Source: Chloroflexota bacterium (lineage in GTDB: Bacteria; Chloroflexota; Anaerolineae; Anaerolineales; Villigracilaceae). Taken from it: a DNA stretch of 64,000 nucleotides. Below the pieces are notes generated by a model. That model made no database searches and had not been told where the DNA came from. It saw only the letters and a program-made list of their open reading frames with translations. Shown one piece after another: positions 1 through 9,436 of this stretch (position 1 is the first letter of the stretch; each line of letters begins with the position of its first letter). Both the position numbers and the translations under genes were made by a program. The stretch spans positions 124,001-188,000 of the forward strand of contig JACRLB010000007.1 of assembly GCA_016235445.1 (NCBI GenBank). The letters are read 5' to 3'.

Positions 1-927
1 ACTGCGCGGCTCGACAAGGTACGGCAGGAACGTCCATGCAAGAAGAAAATATTGTTTTTTCCAAAGCCCCCATCCCAGCCCGATCAAACGCAACATTGCG
101 AGCACAGGAATAACCCCATCGCCAACGATCATTTTCGTCAACGCAGTCCAAAGCGGAGTCCCGTACGACCCTGTATGCATGGCAGATAAAAATGGCGCAA
201 GCCCATGAAAAGAAATGACGGTCAACCACCACGGAGACGTAACAGCCAATGTACCCGCGCCCACAAGAACAGCGCCCTTGACAGACTGGATTGTCCGCCC
301 GAAGACCAGCCACATAAGGATACAAGTCCACGCTGCATGAATCCCCGCTTCAGGATGACTGAGAACTGTCAGCCCGCAAAAGGCAACAGACGCCCCGACA
401 AATTTCCCCCGTCCCGTTTGGAAGAGCCGTAAAACAAAAAAAATAGAGAGCAGGAAAAACATCGAACCGAAACTACGCGTCAAACCGCCGCCCATCACAA
501 ACCAGCCAAACGCACCCGGAGTCAACGCATAAAAGGCGGAAGCCAGCGCCCCCAATGGTTTTGATTTAAGAAGTTCGCGGGCAAGCATGTAAAAAACAAG
601 GATGGAAAACGAATTCACCAGCGGCGGCGCCCAGCGAAGAAGGTCCACCTCAGAAATGCGAAACAAATCGGAAAGCGCCCTGCCTATGTAAAACCCCAAC
701 GGCGGGTATGCATACGGAATCTGCAATTGATTATAGGAAGTCACTTGCGGAAGGGCATACCCACTGTCCTTTAAATCCCGAATCATTTGCAGGAACATCC
801 CCCCGTCGTTTAATGGGAACCCAGCTTGAAGCCCGGGCAGGAAGCGGACAATACTTCCCAAAACGATGGCGGCCCCTGCAACAAGCTGTACCCACTGCAA
901 ACTGGTCATTTCTTTTTTGTTTGTCAT
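1..927 (-). CDS. polytopic membrane protein, GT-C glycosyltransferase-like, partial
   Basis: An uninterrupted reading frame of 309 codons runs on the minus strand from an ATG at 927 off the left edge, so the C-terminus is missing. The product begins MTNKKEMTSLQW and is strongly hydrophobic, with about seven membrane segments visible. An early loop reads FPLNDGGMFLQMIRDLKDSG, followed by YAYPPLGFYIG. An acidic residue in the first extracytoplasmic loop followed by a YPP motif is typical of GT-C fold glycosyltransferases that use polyprenyl-phosphate sugars. The gene diverges from the GT2 gene at 1041 and belongs with the surface-glycan genes to its right. Function beyond GT-C-like is inference. 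Confidence 0.75.
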   Translation of the reverse strand, partial: MTNKKEMTSLQWVQLVAGAAIVLGSIVRFLPGLQAGFPLNDGGMFLQMIRDLKDSGYALPQVTSYNQLQIPYAYPPLGFYIGRALSDLFRISEVDLLRWAPPLVNSFSILVFYMLARELLKSKPLGALASAFYALTPGAFGWFVMGGGLTRSFGSMFFLLSIFFVLRLFQTGRGKFVGASVAFCGLTVLSHPEAGIHAAWTCILMWLVFGRTIQSVKGAVLVGAGTLAVTSPWWLTVISFHGLAPFLSAMHTGSYGTPLWTALTKMIVGDGVIPVLAMLRLIGLGWGLWKKQYFLLAWTFLPYLVEPRS

Positions 928-975
928 AAGTTGATTGCAATTATCGATTCAAGGAAATGTATGAGATCGGACAGG

Positions 976-981
976 TATAAT
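976..981 (+). promoter_or_regulatory. candidate -10 box for the GT2 gene
   Basis: A perfect TATAAT lies 60 bases before the GT2 start codon, in the 113-bp divergent gap after the partial membrane-protein gene. No convincing -35 is seen at the usual distance, so this rests on the hexamer alone. Confidence 0.35.
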
Positions 982-1040
982 ACGAATATCCTGCTGGGTT
1001 TGCAGGTTGTACTATACCATTTTACCGAAAGGCAAATTCG

Positions 1041-2201
1041 ATGGATTTTTCCAACATAGAGTTGAGCGTTGTTCTGCCATGCTTGAACGAAGAATTAACC
1101 GTCGGAGCTTGCGTGGCAAAAGTGGTTGCCTTTCTGAAAAAACACAATATCGAGGGGGAAGTCCTCGTGGCAGACAACGGCAGTACAGACCGCTCGATTG
1201 AAATCGCCCGAAAAGCAGGCGCCAGAATTGTACATGTAGAGCAAAAGGGATACGGAAGCGCCCTGCGTGGAGGTTTCGATTCGGCGCATGGCAAATATAT
1301 CATCATGGCAGACGCGGACGACAGCTACGACCTTGTCAACTTGATGCCGTTTGTCGAAAAACTCCGCGAGGGGTACGAACTCGTGATGGGAAATCGCTTC
1401 AAGGGTGGCATCAAAAAAGGAGCCATGCCCTGGCATCACCGCTATATCGGCAACCCCATCCTTTCATTTCTTGGAAAATTATTCTTCAAAACCCCCGCCA
1501 ACGATTTCCACTGCGGCTTGCGCGGTTTTAAAAAATCCGCAATCCAAAATATGAACCTGCAAACCACCGGCATGGAACTCGCCAGCGAAATTGTGATCAA
1601 ATCCTCCATTCTCGAAATGAAGGTATGCGAAGTGCCAACCACCCTCTCTCCCGACGGCAGAGACCGCCCCCCTCATTTGCGAAGTTTCCGTGATGGATGG
1701 AGGCATTTACGGTTTTTGCTGATCTATAGCCCGTCATGGTTGTTTTTGTACCCGGGGTTGATTCTTGTAAGCATAGGGATTATAAGCAGTTTTGCCTTGT
1801 TTTTTGGACCGGTAGACATTGGCATTCGTCCGCTTGACTTTCATAGTTTCATTATCGCAGGAACAATTATGATGCTTGGGCTAACCACGCTTTCTTTCGC
1901 ATCCATTACCAGGGTCTTTGCATATAATTTCGGGCTACTTCCCAACCGTCCCTTATTTTTTAATTTATTTAGATTTTTCAATCTTGAAATCGGTTTGGGT
2001 ATTGGCTTTACAACCCTCCTGTTTGGCATATTCCTTATTCTTAGAGCAGTTGTCCTTTCATACTCCCCCGGCTTTGACAGCATTGGCTTTGATAACAGCG
2101 TACGCTTGATTTACGGAGCGTGCCTCGCCATTATGACAGGAGGGCAGATTATTCTTAGTAGTTTTGTTTTAAGTATTTTAGGGATTAATCCAAAAAGGTA
2201 A
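1041..2201 (+). CDS. membrane-anchored GT2 family glycosyltransferase (polyprenyl-P-sugar synthase type)
   Basis: Residues 7-230 form a GT-A fold of family GT2: VVLPCLNEELTVG at the N-terminus, the VADNGSTD nucleotide-binding strand, and a DADD metal/sugar-nucleotide motif at 91-94. The C-terminal 150 residues hold about four membrane helices. This architecture is that of enzymes moving a sugar from a nucleotide donor to polyprenyl phosphate, supplying GT-C enzymes such as those encoded on either side. The ATG at 1041 is preceded by AAAGG at a good distance. A methyltransferase follows 14 bases downstream and is probably co-transcribed. The sugar cannot be told from sequence. Confidence 0.85.
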   Translation: MDFSNIELSVVLPCLNEELTVGACVAKVVAFLKKHNIEGEVLVADNGSTDRSIEIARKAGARIVHVEQKGYGSALRGGFDSAHGKYIIMADADDSYDLVNLMPFVEKLREGYELVMGNRFKGGIKKGAMPWHHRYIGNPILSFLGKLFFKTPANDFHCGLRGFKKSAIQNMNLQTTGMELASEIVIKSSILEMKVCEVPTTLSPDGRDRPPHLRSFRDGWRHLRFLLIYSPSWLFLYPGLILVSIGIISSFALFFGPVDIGIRPLDFHSFIIAGTIMMLGLTTLSFASITRVFAYNFGLLPNRPLFFNLFRFFNLEIGLGIGFTTLLFGIFLILRAVVLSYSPGFDSIGFDNSVRLIYGACLAIMTGGQIILSSFVLSILGINPKR

Positions 2202-2215
2202 AGGGCTACCATCAC

Positions 2216-2935
2216 ATGAAAGATATCCGCGACCCATTGTACAAAAAATATTACTCTGCATTCAAAAAAGGAGAGCCTCGGGAAAAATTCGGCTTTCTAC
2301 ATATCAAACTTTGGTACAACGAAAAGTATCTACCGCTTCTAAAAGGGTATGATCGTAACGCTCCCGTACTCGAACTTGGCTGCGGTCAGGGCTTTATGCT
2401 TCGTTATTTACAATCAGCAGGCTTCACCAACCTCACTGGCGTGGATATTTCCGAGGAGCAGATTGCAATAGCAAAAGAAAGAGGATTTAATGCCATTCAC
2501 GCAAACGCTTTTGATTTCCTGAGTTCGAACGAAGGCCAGTTTGAGATCATATTTGCCATCGATCTTATCGAACACTTTAAAAAAGAGGAACTGTTCGAGC
2601 TTTTGCAGCTTACCCACCAGGCTCTTAAGCCAGGCGGGCTATTTGTGCTGCAAACTCCAAACGGCGAAGGATTAATGCCTGGTTATGTCATCTATGGCGA
2701 TTTAACACATTTTACAATCCTGTCTCCACTATCACTAAAACATATCCTTACAGTTACCAACTTTGACAATATTAAAATCAAAGAACTTGGCCCAGGATTA
2801 TTCGTTCATTTTCCTCTCTTCGTCGTATGGCAAATCATTCGTCTATTCGCCATGTTCATCAAATTCATGGAAATTGGGCGCATTCAAAGACATTGGACAG
2901 AGTCCATTATTGCATCCGCCCGCCGTCCAAAATAA
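2216..2935 (+). CDS. class I SAM-dependent methyltransferase
   Basis: The 239-residue protein has a Rossmann methyltransferase core: motif I VLELGCGQGF at 51-60, the acidic ribose-binding strand LTGVDISEEQI, a post-motif AIDLIEHF and LKPGGLFVLQTPNGEG. These fit the Methyltransf_23 group often found in O-antigen or exopolysaccharide clusters, where such enzymes cap or modify glycans. It sits 14 bases after the GT2 gene and ends 5 bases before the convergent GT4 gene. The methyl acceptor is not predictable. A conserved hydrophobic C-terminal segment may bind membrane. Confidence 0.85.
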   Translation: MKDIRDPLYKKYYSAFKKGEPREKFGFLHIKLWYNEKYLPLLKGYDRNAPVLELGCGQGFMLRYLQSAGFTNLTGVDISEEQIAIAKERGFNAIHANAFDFLSSNEGQFEIIFAIDLIEHFKKEELFELLQLTHQALKPGGLFVLQTPNGEGLMPGYVIYGDLTHFTILSPLSLKHILTVTNFDNIKIKELGPGLFVHFPLFVVWQIIRLFAMFIKFMEIGRIQRHWTESIIASARRPK

Positions 2936-2940
2936 TTTTT

Positions 2941-4077
2941 TTAATCTCCCGCTGATTTTAATTCTGATAATATTTCGCAATACCTCTCACACATTGTTTT
3001 CCAGCTTAATCTCTGAATTGCAAAATCTCTGCACTTAACTCCCAGACTTTTAAGCCGGTCAAAATCAGAAAGAGCATACTTCAGCTTCTCTTCGATGTCA
3101 TTTGTCACCGGCTGAATAGCAAAGAACAAATCACGCACATCTTCATCCAATTCACAAAGCGACTCTTGCGATATCAAGACTGGAGTTCCACAAGCCAGGC
3201 TGTTCGAAACCGTTAATGTCACGCCTTCCCCCACAGATGGATGAACCAAAACATCTGAACTGGCAAAAAGTTTTCGTAATTCGCTTTCGGGCACATCCTG
3301 CAAATGAATCAAATTTGGCGATTTCCAATCAGCAGGATTAAAGTCATCTGGCCTGCCAACAAAAACCCAAAACCAATCCCGATGCTTTTCAATCAACGGG
3401 CGGATCAAATGCACGCCCTTGCGTTCCACAAGCCTCCCAACGAATAAAATAATCGGGGCTGCCTCGTTCCCGCTCAATTGCTTTCTAAACTGAGTTCTTT
3501 CCATCTCCATCATAGGCTTATAAAATTCTGTATCAACACCCAGCGGGACAACTTCAAGATTGGCATTCGGCATTAAATATGCCATGCCAGAGCGCACAGT
3601 CTCGGTAATAAAGACCAGGCGGTCAGCAAAATTAAACATGAACCAGCCGATTGTTCGATAAGCCAATTTTTGCAGAATGCGTTTATAGCGCTGTTCGTAA
3701 GGAATGTTTTTCGCATATTGTGTCAAAAGGATCGATTTACCCAGAAGTTTAGCAAAAATAAACGATAGAATATTAATAGGATACAAGCTATCCTGCAAAT
3801 GTAGCACATCACACCAATGGACAGCGTCCCATATCTTTGGAATCAAATCCAAGCGTGGTATTGGGTGCGGAAAACCGAACTTCTCTTCAGTAATATTCCA
3901 GGCACGAATTGGAACATCCCCATCGTCAACTCTTCGAAAATTAGGTGAAACATCAGCTGCCACCCAACGCACAGAATGTCCAAAAATACGGTAATATTTT
4001 ACTAAATTACAGGAAACTACTTCAACGCCGCCCATGTGCTCGGGGTAATAATAATTGCCTGCGATAAGAATTTTCAT
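2941..4077 (-). CDS. GT4 family glycosyltransferase
   Basis: This 378-residue retaining GT-B glycosyltransferase of family GT4 starts MKILIAGNYYYPEHMGG (the glycine-rich acceptor loop). It carries the donor-domain strand IILFVGRLVERKG and the E-x7-E type signature HPSVGEGVTLTVSNSLACG near residue 290. The start at 4077 is preferred over an in-frame start 33 bases upstream, because the family N-terminus begins with MKIL and an AAAGAG element precedes it. The gene is convergent with the methyltransferase and divergent from the large membrane protein at 4136. It probably acts in surface glycan assembly; the donor sugar is unknown. Confidence 0.87.
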   Translation of the reverse strand: MKILIAGNYYYPEHMGGVEVVSCNLVKYYRIFGHSVRWVAADVSPNFRRVDDGDVPIRAWNITEEKFGFPHPIPRLDLIPKIWDAVHWCDVLHLQDSLYPINILSFIFAKLLGKSILLTQYAKNIPYEQRYKRILQKLAYRTIGWFMFNFADRLVFITETVRSGMAYLMPNANLEVVPLGVDTEFYKPMMEMERTQFRKQLSGNEAAPIILFVGRLVERKGVHLIRPLIEKHRDWFWVFVGRPDDFNPADWKSPNLIHLQDVPESELRKLFASSDVLVHPSVGEGVTLTVSNSLACGTPVLISQESLCELDEDVRDLFFAIQPVTNDIEEKLKYALSDFDRLKSLGVKCRDFAIQRLSWKTMCERYCEILSELKSAGD

Positions 4078-4135
4078 AACGCGCTCTTTGTTCAGATAAT
4101 TTGTCCGCAATTTATACCACTAAAGGGAAGTTAAT

Positions 4136-6226
4136 ATGAAGCCTTCATTTTCAAAAACAAACATCATTTATTCAATTCACGCCATTTGGTTCGCTTTGGT
4201 CGTAGGATTATTCATATTATATTCAGGCAGGACAAGCTATATATATGGTTCATCATTGAACAATTGGGGCAATTTTCTTTCAAAACTCACCAAAATGGAT
4301 GCTATCTCCTTCACAAAAAACCTTTCACTGTCATTTACGGGAATGCTCTGCTTTGTAATTGCCTGTATCCTCCTGGGCAGTATTTTTACAAAAAATATTT
4401 GGCAGGTAAAAAAATTACCGCTAACAGGCTGGCTCTGCAATATAATCACTTCATTCCTCGTCGGAGAAATTATTTACTCATTTATCCTGTTGGGGCTGGG
4501 TATTCCGGGAAAGCTATCGCCGTTTGCCGCCACTGTTGTTGTTTCGATTGGATCTTTGACAGGAGTAGTACATGTAAAAAGGCTTTATCTTGCATATCAG
4601 AAACAAAATAAAAACAAACTAATTAAAAGCAACTTAAAGGCTGAAGATGTAATTTTCTGGATATCAATAACAATTATCCTTTCAACATCCCTGCTGGCAT
4701 CCGCTCGCCTTAGTTACGATTCGGTTGCTCTGTATTTTTCAAACGCCAAGCTTGCAGCCACAAGCCATCAAGTCCAATCATTCATGAACGATTCCTTTGT
4801 TGTTAGCTCGTTCCACATTGGAGTTTTGTACACGGCCATCATTCAATTGTTTGGCGATCAGGCGGCTCGTCTCTTCTCCTGGATGAATGGAGTTTTCATC
4901 ATAATTATATGTATGGGGTTGGCAGAACAAACATCCGTTTCCGATACAGGGAAAACAATCACCATCGCCCTGCTTGCAACATCGACTGCTTTTTTAGATC
5001 TCTTTGGAGATGGAAAAATCGAACTCGCCACTACACTGCCTGCGTTGGCGTCAGTTTATTGGCTCATCAATGCAAAGAAAAGCACACGCGCCAGCGATTA
5101 CCTGTTGGTTGGCATATTTTCCGGTTTTGCAATGATTATGCGACCTTATAACGTAGTTCTTTTGGGCGGGTTTATTGGTATTTATTATATGGCCAACAAA
5201 GGCTCTTTGCTTTCATCCCTAAAATCATTTCTATGGATCGCAAGTCCAGTGACAGCCTTGCTTGTGGCACACCTCATTGCGAACTGGATGATTCTCGGCG
5301 ACCCGATTGCGCCAATCAATAATACTTTAAAGGTCAATACAGATATTTGGCAATGGTCATTTGACCCGCAGCAAATATGGGTAATACGTGCCTTTTATCC
5401 TCTAGTGGCAACCTTTATAAACACCGCCCAAAGCCTTGGGAGCATCTCCCCGTTGATCATTGCATTTTTACCAATGCTCCTCTTGAAACAATCAAGGTTA
5501 ATTGTAAAATTGAATGCGGATTTAAGGAAAACTACCATCATTGCAACATTTGTGTTGGTTGCATGGATTATGGCCTATTTCACCGTGCTCGAAATAAGGT
5601 ATGTTCTTTTTTTATGGGTGATAATATATCTGGCAATCGCAGAAGCAATCAGCGGCAATCTTGAACAGATGAACCCGCTCAACAAAAAAATCTCACAAGG
5701 TATTTTTATCCTTTTGCTTTTATTTGTAATTGGCCGAAATATATTCATCGCAGTGGATGCCTACGCCCCAATTGACAAAAACAACGTCCCTCACTGCGGC
5801 GATTTTATCTTTTGTAATTTCCTTGATCCAGTCAATGAAATAGCGAAACCTGGGGAAAGGGTGTTAGCGTTAAATGCCTTCCGTTATTATCTTCGCCCAG
5901 AATTATTTGCCTGTTCTTCCAAAAACATAGAATATATTGAAATCAGGGATGCATCGCTGATTTCGAATGAAGCTTTTTGGCTTGAGATACATCGTCAGGG
6001 TTACACATATATAACCTATGAACGTAATTACGCTGTTCGCCATTTATATATGAACGTCTCTCCCATCCCGCAAAATACGCCAGCATGGTTGAAATTGGAA
6101 AGGCTTATAGGAGAGGAAAATGGTTCTTTTGTTTCTTATAGAATCCACTACATAAACCCGCCCTATCAAATGGAAAAAATCTGTCTACAAAGCGATGGGG
6201 GCTGGCATGTGCAGGAAATTCCGTAA
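4136..6226 (+). CDS. large polytopic membrane protein, GT39/ArnT-like
   Basis: The 696-residue product has about eleven hydrophobic helices, with a soluble C-terminal region of roughly 130 residues after residue 560. The loop LSYDSVALYFSNAKLAATS and the membrane block FAMIMRPYNVVLLGGFIG resemble bacterial GT-C mannosyl/arabinosyl-transferase-like proteins of the PMT/ArnT superfamily. The catalytic aspartate expected in the first loop is not obvious, so the assignment is by architecture. The ATG has a nearby AAAGGGAAG. The gene closes the polysaccharide block and is followed by a strong palindromic terminator. A flippase or polymerase role is a possible alternative. Confidence 0.7.
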   Translation: MKPSFSKTNIIYSIHAIWFALVVGLFILYSGRTSYIYGSSLNNWGNFLSKLTKMDAISFTKNLSLSFTGMLCFVIACILLGSIFTKNIWQVKKLPLTGWLCNIITSFLVGEIIYSFILLGLGIPGKLSPFAATVVVSIGSLTGVVHVKRLYLAYQKQNKNKLIKSNLKAEDVIFWISITIILSTSLLASARLSYDSVALYFSNAKLAATSHQVQSFMNDSFVVSSFHIGVLYTAIIQLFGDQAARLFSWMNGVFIIIICMGLAEQTSVSDTGKTITIALLATSTAFLDLFGDGKIELATTLPALASVYWLINAKKSTRASDYLLVGIFSGFAMIMRPYNVVLLGGFIGIYYMANKGSLLSSLKSFLWIASPVTALLVAHLIANWMILGDPIAPINNTLKVNTDIWQWSFDPQQIWVIRAFYPLVATFINTAQSLGSISPLIIAFLPMLLLKQSRLIVKLNADLRKTTIIATFVLVAWIMAYFTVLEIRYVLFLWVIIYLAIAEAISGNLEQMNPLNKKISQGIFILLLLFVIGRNIFIAVDAYAPIDKNNVPHCGDFIFCNFLDPVNEIAKPGERVLALNAFRYYLRPELFACSSKNIEYIEIRDASLISNEAFWLEIHRQGYTYITYERNYAVRHLYMNVSPIPQNTPAWLKLERLIGEENGSFVSYRIHYINPPYQMEKICLQSDGGWHVQEIP

Positions 6227-6354
6227 AATATAGCTCACATTCATTTTGTCAAAGGGAAATCATTATGTAGTCAATTACCATATAGAGCATTGATTAGTAG
6301 TATTGGAATTAAAGACATCCCTATACTTCATAGTCGTTGACCTAGGTGAATTTA

Positions 6355-6394
6355 AAACAAATAGATTCCAGCAATTGCTGGAATCTATTTGTTT
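6355..6394. terminator. perfect 40-bp palindrome, bidirectional terminator
   Basis: The left half AAACAAATAGATTCCAGCAA is followed immediately by its exact reverse complement. The palindrome sits between the convergent membrane-protein gene (stop 6226) and the pyrophosphatase gene (stop 6408). A-rich and T-rich ends give a U-run on either transcript. Confidence 0.8.
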
Positions 6395-6407
6395 CTTCTA
6401 AGTCTTC

Positions 6408-8801
6408 TTATTTCCTCTTGCCACTCTTCTTCGGCGTTTCAATTCCCGCAGTCATGGACTGGGCAGGGGCCTTCGAGCGGATCACAGCCCAGGCAAGCAC
6501 ACCCATCAAGGCAAGCGCAACGACCCAAACGCCAATCTTTGCGCCAAGGGGCAAATCGGGTTGGGAATATTGCACCACAATCGGGGCGATGATTACCGCA
6601 ACAAGGTTCACCACTTTAATCATCGGGTTGAGAGCGGGGCCGGCGGTATCTTTGAATGGATCACCGACGGTATCGCCCACCACGCCAGCTTTGTGACGTT
6701 CGGAGCCTTTACCAAGGTTGTTCTTCGGGTCTTTGGGTTCGTCTTCGATCAACTTCTTGGCATTATCCCAGGCGCCGCCGGAGTTGTTGAGGAACACAGC
6801 CAGCAATTGACCTGAAACAATGATGCCCGCCAGGAAACCGCCAAGCGCTTCCACTTGCAGGGTAAGGCCAACCACAATCGGTGTGACAATGCCGAGAAGC
6901 GCAAGAGACACGAGTTCCTTCTGAGCGGCAGTTGTGGAGATACTCACAGCCTGCTTGTAATCGGGTTTAACTTTGCCTTCCAACACGCCCAGTTTGAACT
7001 GGCGGCGGACTTCCAACACAATCAGGGAAGCGGCGCGGGTTACGGCCTGAATGGCAAAGGATGAGAACAACCAGGGCAACGCGCCACCGATGAGCATACC
7101 GACGAACACTTGCGGAACGTCAACGCGGATGCCAATTGCCTGAATTTGCTCAGCAGCGGGGGTTCCAAAACTGGCCTGCGCACGAGACACATCCACAAGG
7201 AAGGAGCCAAAGAGCGAAACAGCCGCAATCACCGCGGAGCCAATGGCAACGCCTTTGGTAATGGCTTTTGTAGTATTACCCACTGCATCAAGGTCGGCCA
7301 TGATCTGCTGGGCATCTTTGGTTGCCTTGTCTGTCTTGCCAGACCAAGACATTTCGCCAATGCCGTTTGCGTTATCTGCGATCGGGCCAAAGGAGTCCAT
7401 TGCCACATTGTTACCGGTCAGGGTCAACATACCGATGCCGGTCATCGCAACGCCATACAACACAAAAGTGGCGCGGATAGTGCCGTCAACGCCAGGGATG
7501 GTGCCGAAGATGAAAATGGAAGCCACAATGGTCACTGCAATCACAAGCACAGACCAAACAGACGACTCGAAACCAACCGAAATACCATTCAAGATCAAAG
7601 TGGCAGGGCCGGTATCCGCGGCTTTCTTGATGTCATTCACAGGAGCGGCATGGGTACCGGTAAAGTATTCGGTCAGGCGGTCAATCACGATGGCAAGCAA
7701 AACGCCAACGCCAACCGCGGCGGGCATACGCCACCAGCCGCCCCACTCGTTCATGGCGGCATTGTTCATATATAAGAAGCCGGCAATAAAGAACATCACC
7801 GCAGAAACCACAGCAGAGGTAAGGAAACCGCTAAAAATCGCCTTCATCGCGTCTTCGCTCTTGCCGGTCTTTCCAGCTTTCACAAAATAAGTACCGATAA
7901 TGGAAGACAACACACCGATGCCGCGAACCATCAACGGGAAGATGATCCACTCCAGGCGGCCGGTCGTGTGCCAGAGGGCCAGACCAAGAATCAGGCCCGA
8001 AACGATCGTCACTTCATAGGATTCAAAAATATCAGCGGCCATGCCTGCACAGTCGCCGACGTTATCACCGACGAGGTCGGCAATCACAGCAGGATTGCGC
8101 GGATCATCCTCAGGGATGCCTGCTTCTACTTTACCGACCAGGTCTGCGCCGACATCAGCCGCCTTGGTAAAGATACCGCCGCCCACACGCATAAACAGCG
8201 CGAGCAGGGTTCCGCCAAAGCCAAAGCCGAGCAGAGCATCCGGGGCCGCAATGCCAAGGATGATGAAGATGATGGTGCCGCCAAGCAAACCCAAGCCATC
8301 GGTGAGCATACCGGTAATGGTGCCTGCGCGATAGGCAATGCGAAGCGCATCGCCGAATGATCTCCTCGAAGCGGATGCAACCCGAACATTGCCTTCAATC
8401 GCCATCCGCATACCGATCTGTCCAACCGTCAGCGAAAAGCCTGCGCCCATCACAAAGGCAAGCGCGCGGGCAATTCCAATAATGAAACGAACCTGATCGG
8501 GGGTTTTATCCGCAAAGCGCTCAAGGGCTTCCGGAGATGGCGGAACAATATAGACGGAAAGGAAAAGTGCGAAAGTGAGCATAACGATCAATGGAACGAT
8601 GGAACGAATTTGCTTTTGCAAATACGCATTCGCACCGTCCTTGATCGCATTCCAAACTTCCTGCATTTTTTCCGTGCCTTTATCTTCACGCAGGATTTGG
8701 TTTCGAAGGAAGATCGCATACAAAAGGCCGACAATGGCAACGCCAAATACAACCCAGATTGCGACCGCTTCAAAATTTTGAAGTCCTTGCATATAATACA
8801 T
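6408..8801 (-). CDS. hppA: membrane-bound ion-pumping pyrophosphatase, K+-independent type
   Basis: This 797-residue membrane pyrophosphatase couples PPi hydrolysis to ion pumping. It has the signature DVGADLVGKVE followed by DDPRNPAVIADLVGDNVGD, and the second acidic substrate loops KPDYKQAV, NSGGAWDNAKK and VVGDTVGDPFKDTAGPA near the C-terminus. About sixteen helices are visible, as in the family. In GNTTKAITKG the position that is Ala in K+-dependent enzymes is Lys, and a Thr follows three residues later; by family rules this marks a K+-independent enzyme, usually a proton pump. The start at 8801 was chosen because GGAGGA lies 10 bases upstream; 29 extra upstream residues have no hydrophobic or conserved character. 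Confidence 0.96.
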   Translation of the reverse strand: MYYMQGLQNFEAVAIWVVFGVAIVGLLYAIFLRNQILREDKGTEKMQEVWNAIKDGANAYLQKQIRSIVPLIVMLTFALFLSVYIVPPSPEALERFADKTPDQVRFIIGIARALAFVMGAGFSLTVGQIGMRMAIEGNVRVASASRRSFGDALRIAYRAGTITGMLTDGLGLLGGTIIFIILGIAAPDALLGFGFGGTLLALFMRVGGGIFTKAADVGADLVGKVEAGIPEDDPRNPAVIADLVGDNVGDCAGMAADIFESYEVTIVSGLILGLALWHTTGRLEWIIFPLMVRGIGVLSSIIGTYFVKAGKTGKSEDAMKAIFSGFLTSAVVSAVMFFIAGFLYMNNAAMNEWGGWWRMPAAVGVGVLLAIVIDRLTEYFTGTHAAPVNDIKKAADTGPATLILNGISVGFESSVWSVLVIAVTIVASIFIFGTIPGVDGTIRATFVLYGVAMTGIGMLTLTGNNVAMDSFGPIADNANGIGEMSWSGKTDKATKDAQQIMADLDAVGNTTKAITKGVAIGSAVIAAVSLFGSFLVDVSRAQASFGTPAAEQIQAIGIRVDVPQVFVGMLIGGALPWLFSSFAIQAVTRAASLIVLEVRRQFKLGVLEGKVKPDYKQAVSISTTAAQKELVSLALLGIVTPIVVGLTLQVEALGGFLAGIIVSGQLLAVFLNNSGGAWDNAKKLIEDEPKDPKNNLGKGSERHKAGVVGDTVGDPFKDTAGPALNPMIKVVNLVAVIIAPIVVQYSQPDLPLGAKIGVWVVALALMGVLAWAVIRSKAPAQSMTAGIETPKKSGKRK

Positions 8802-8968
8802 GTGAGTATATCCTCCGGGGGAAATAAAAAATATGGGCTTTCGCCTTAAAAGCAGACGGATTTTACAGGCGCACCATGAATGTGTCAAGAAATGCGGGTT
8901 ACACGGCAGGGTTTTCTTAAAGCAGGGAGGAGTCCGCTAATCTCCACCCATCTTCTTGAGTCTATTTA

Positions 8969-9436
8969 TCACCCCAACTTCAACACGGCCAGCGTTTCGT
9001 CTCCAAGCATCTCCCCAGGCTCGACAAACCCCAAACTGGCATAAAGTTTTCGCGCGCCTTCATTTTCTGGCTCATAACTGATGCCCACCGCTTTGATGCG
9101 CCCATCAGCGCGAAAAGTTTCAAGCGCCTTCTCCATCCCAAAACGCCCGTAGCCTTTCCCCTGAAATTTTTCATCCACCATCAAGCGGACAATAAAAGCC
9201 TGCTGTTTTGGATGTCCGAAATTAAAGCCATACATCAAAAAACCGACAGCGGTCTCGCCATCATAAATCCCAAACGAATGAAAATCCCAATGCCCATGAA
9301 CGGGTTCGTCGTAACCAAATTGAGATTCCGCTATGGAATGCACATTCGATGCGACAAAATTCTTCTGGTCTTCGCGCACCTGAAGCTTTATCAACTTGCG
9401 CCAATTATCTTTTGTGACTGGTCTAATCTCAGGCAT
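8969..9436 (-). CDS. GNAT family N-acetyltransferase
   Basis: The 155-residue protein has the GNAT core: strand FIVRLMVDEKFQGKGYGR, which includes the acetyl-CoA pyrophosphate loop QGKGYG, followed by the helix ALETFRADGRIKAVGIS and the late element NEGARKLYASLGFVE. Similarity to spermidine/diamine acetyltransferase-like GNATs is possible, but the substrate is not predictable. The start overlaps the hisS stop by 8 bases, so the gene is likely translationally coupled to hisS. Confidence 0.85.
   Translation of the reverse strand: MPEIRPVTKDNWRKLIKLQVREDQKNFVASNVHSIAESQFGYDEPVHGHWDFHSFGIYDGETAVGFLMYGFNFGHPKQQAFIVRLMVDEKFQGKGYGRFGMEKALETFRADGRIKAVGISYEPENEGARKLYASLGFVEPGEMLGDETLAVLKLG

Noticed and set aside
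6227-6354. Hidden tRNA or small RNA in the gap before the 6355 palindrome
   Set aside because: No cloverleaf or T-loop sequence is visible; only the terminator palindrome can be supported.
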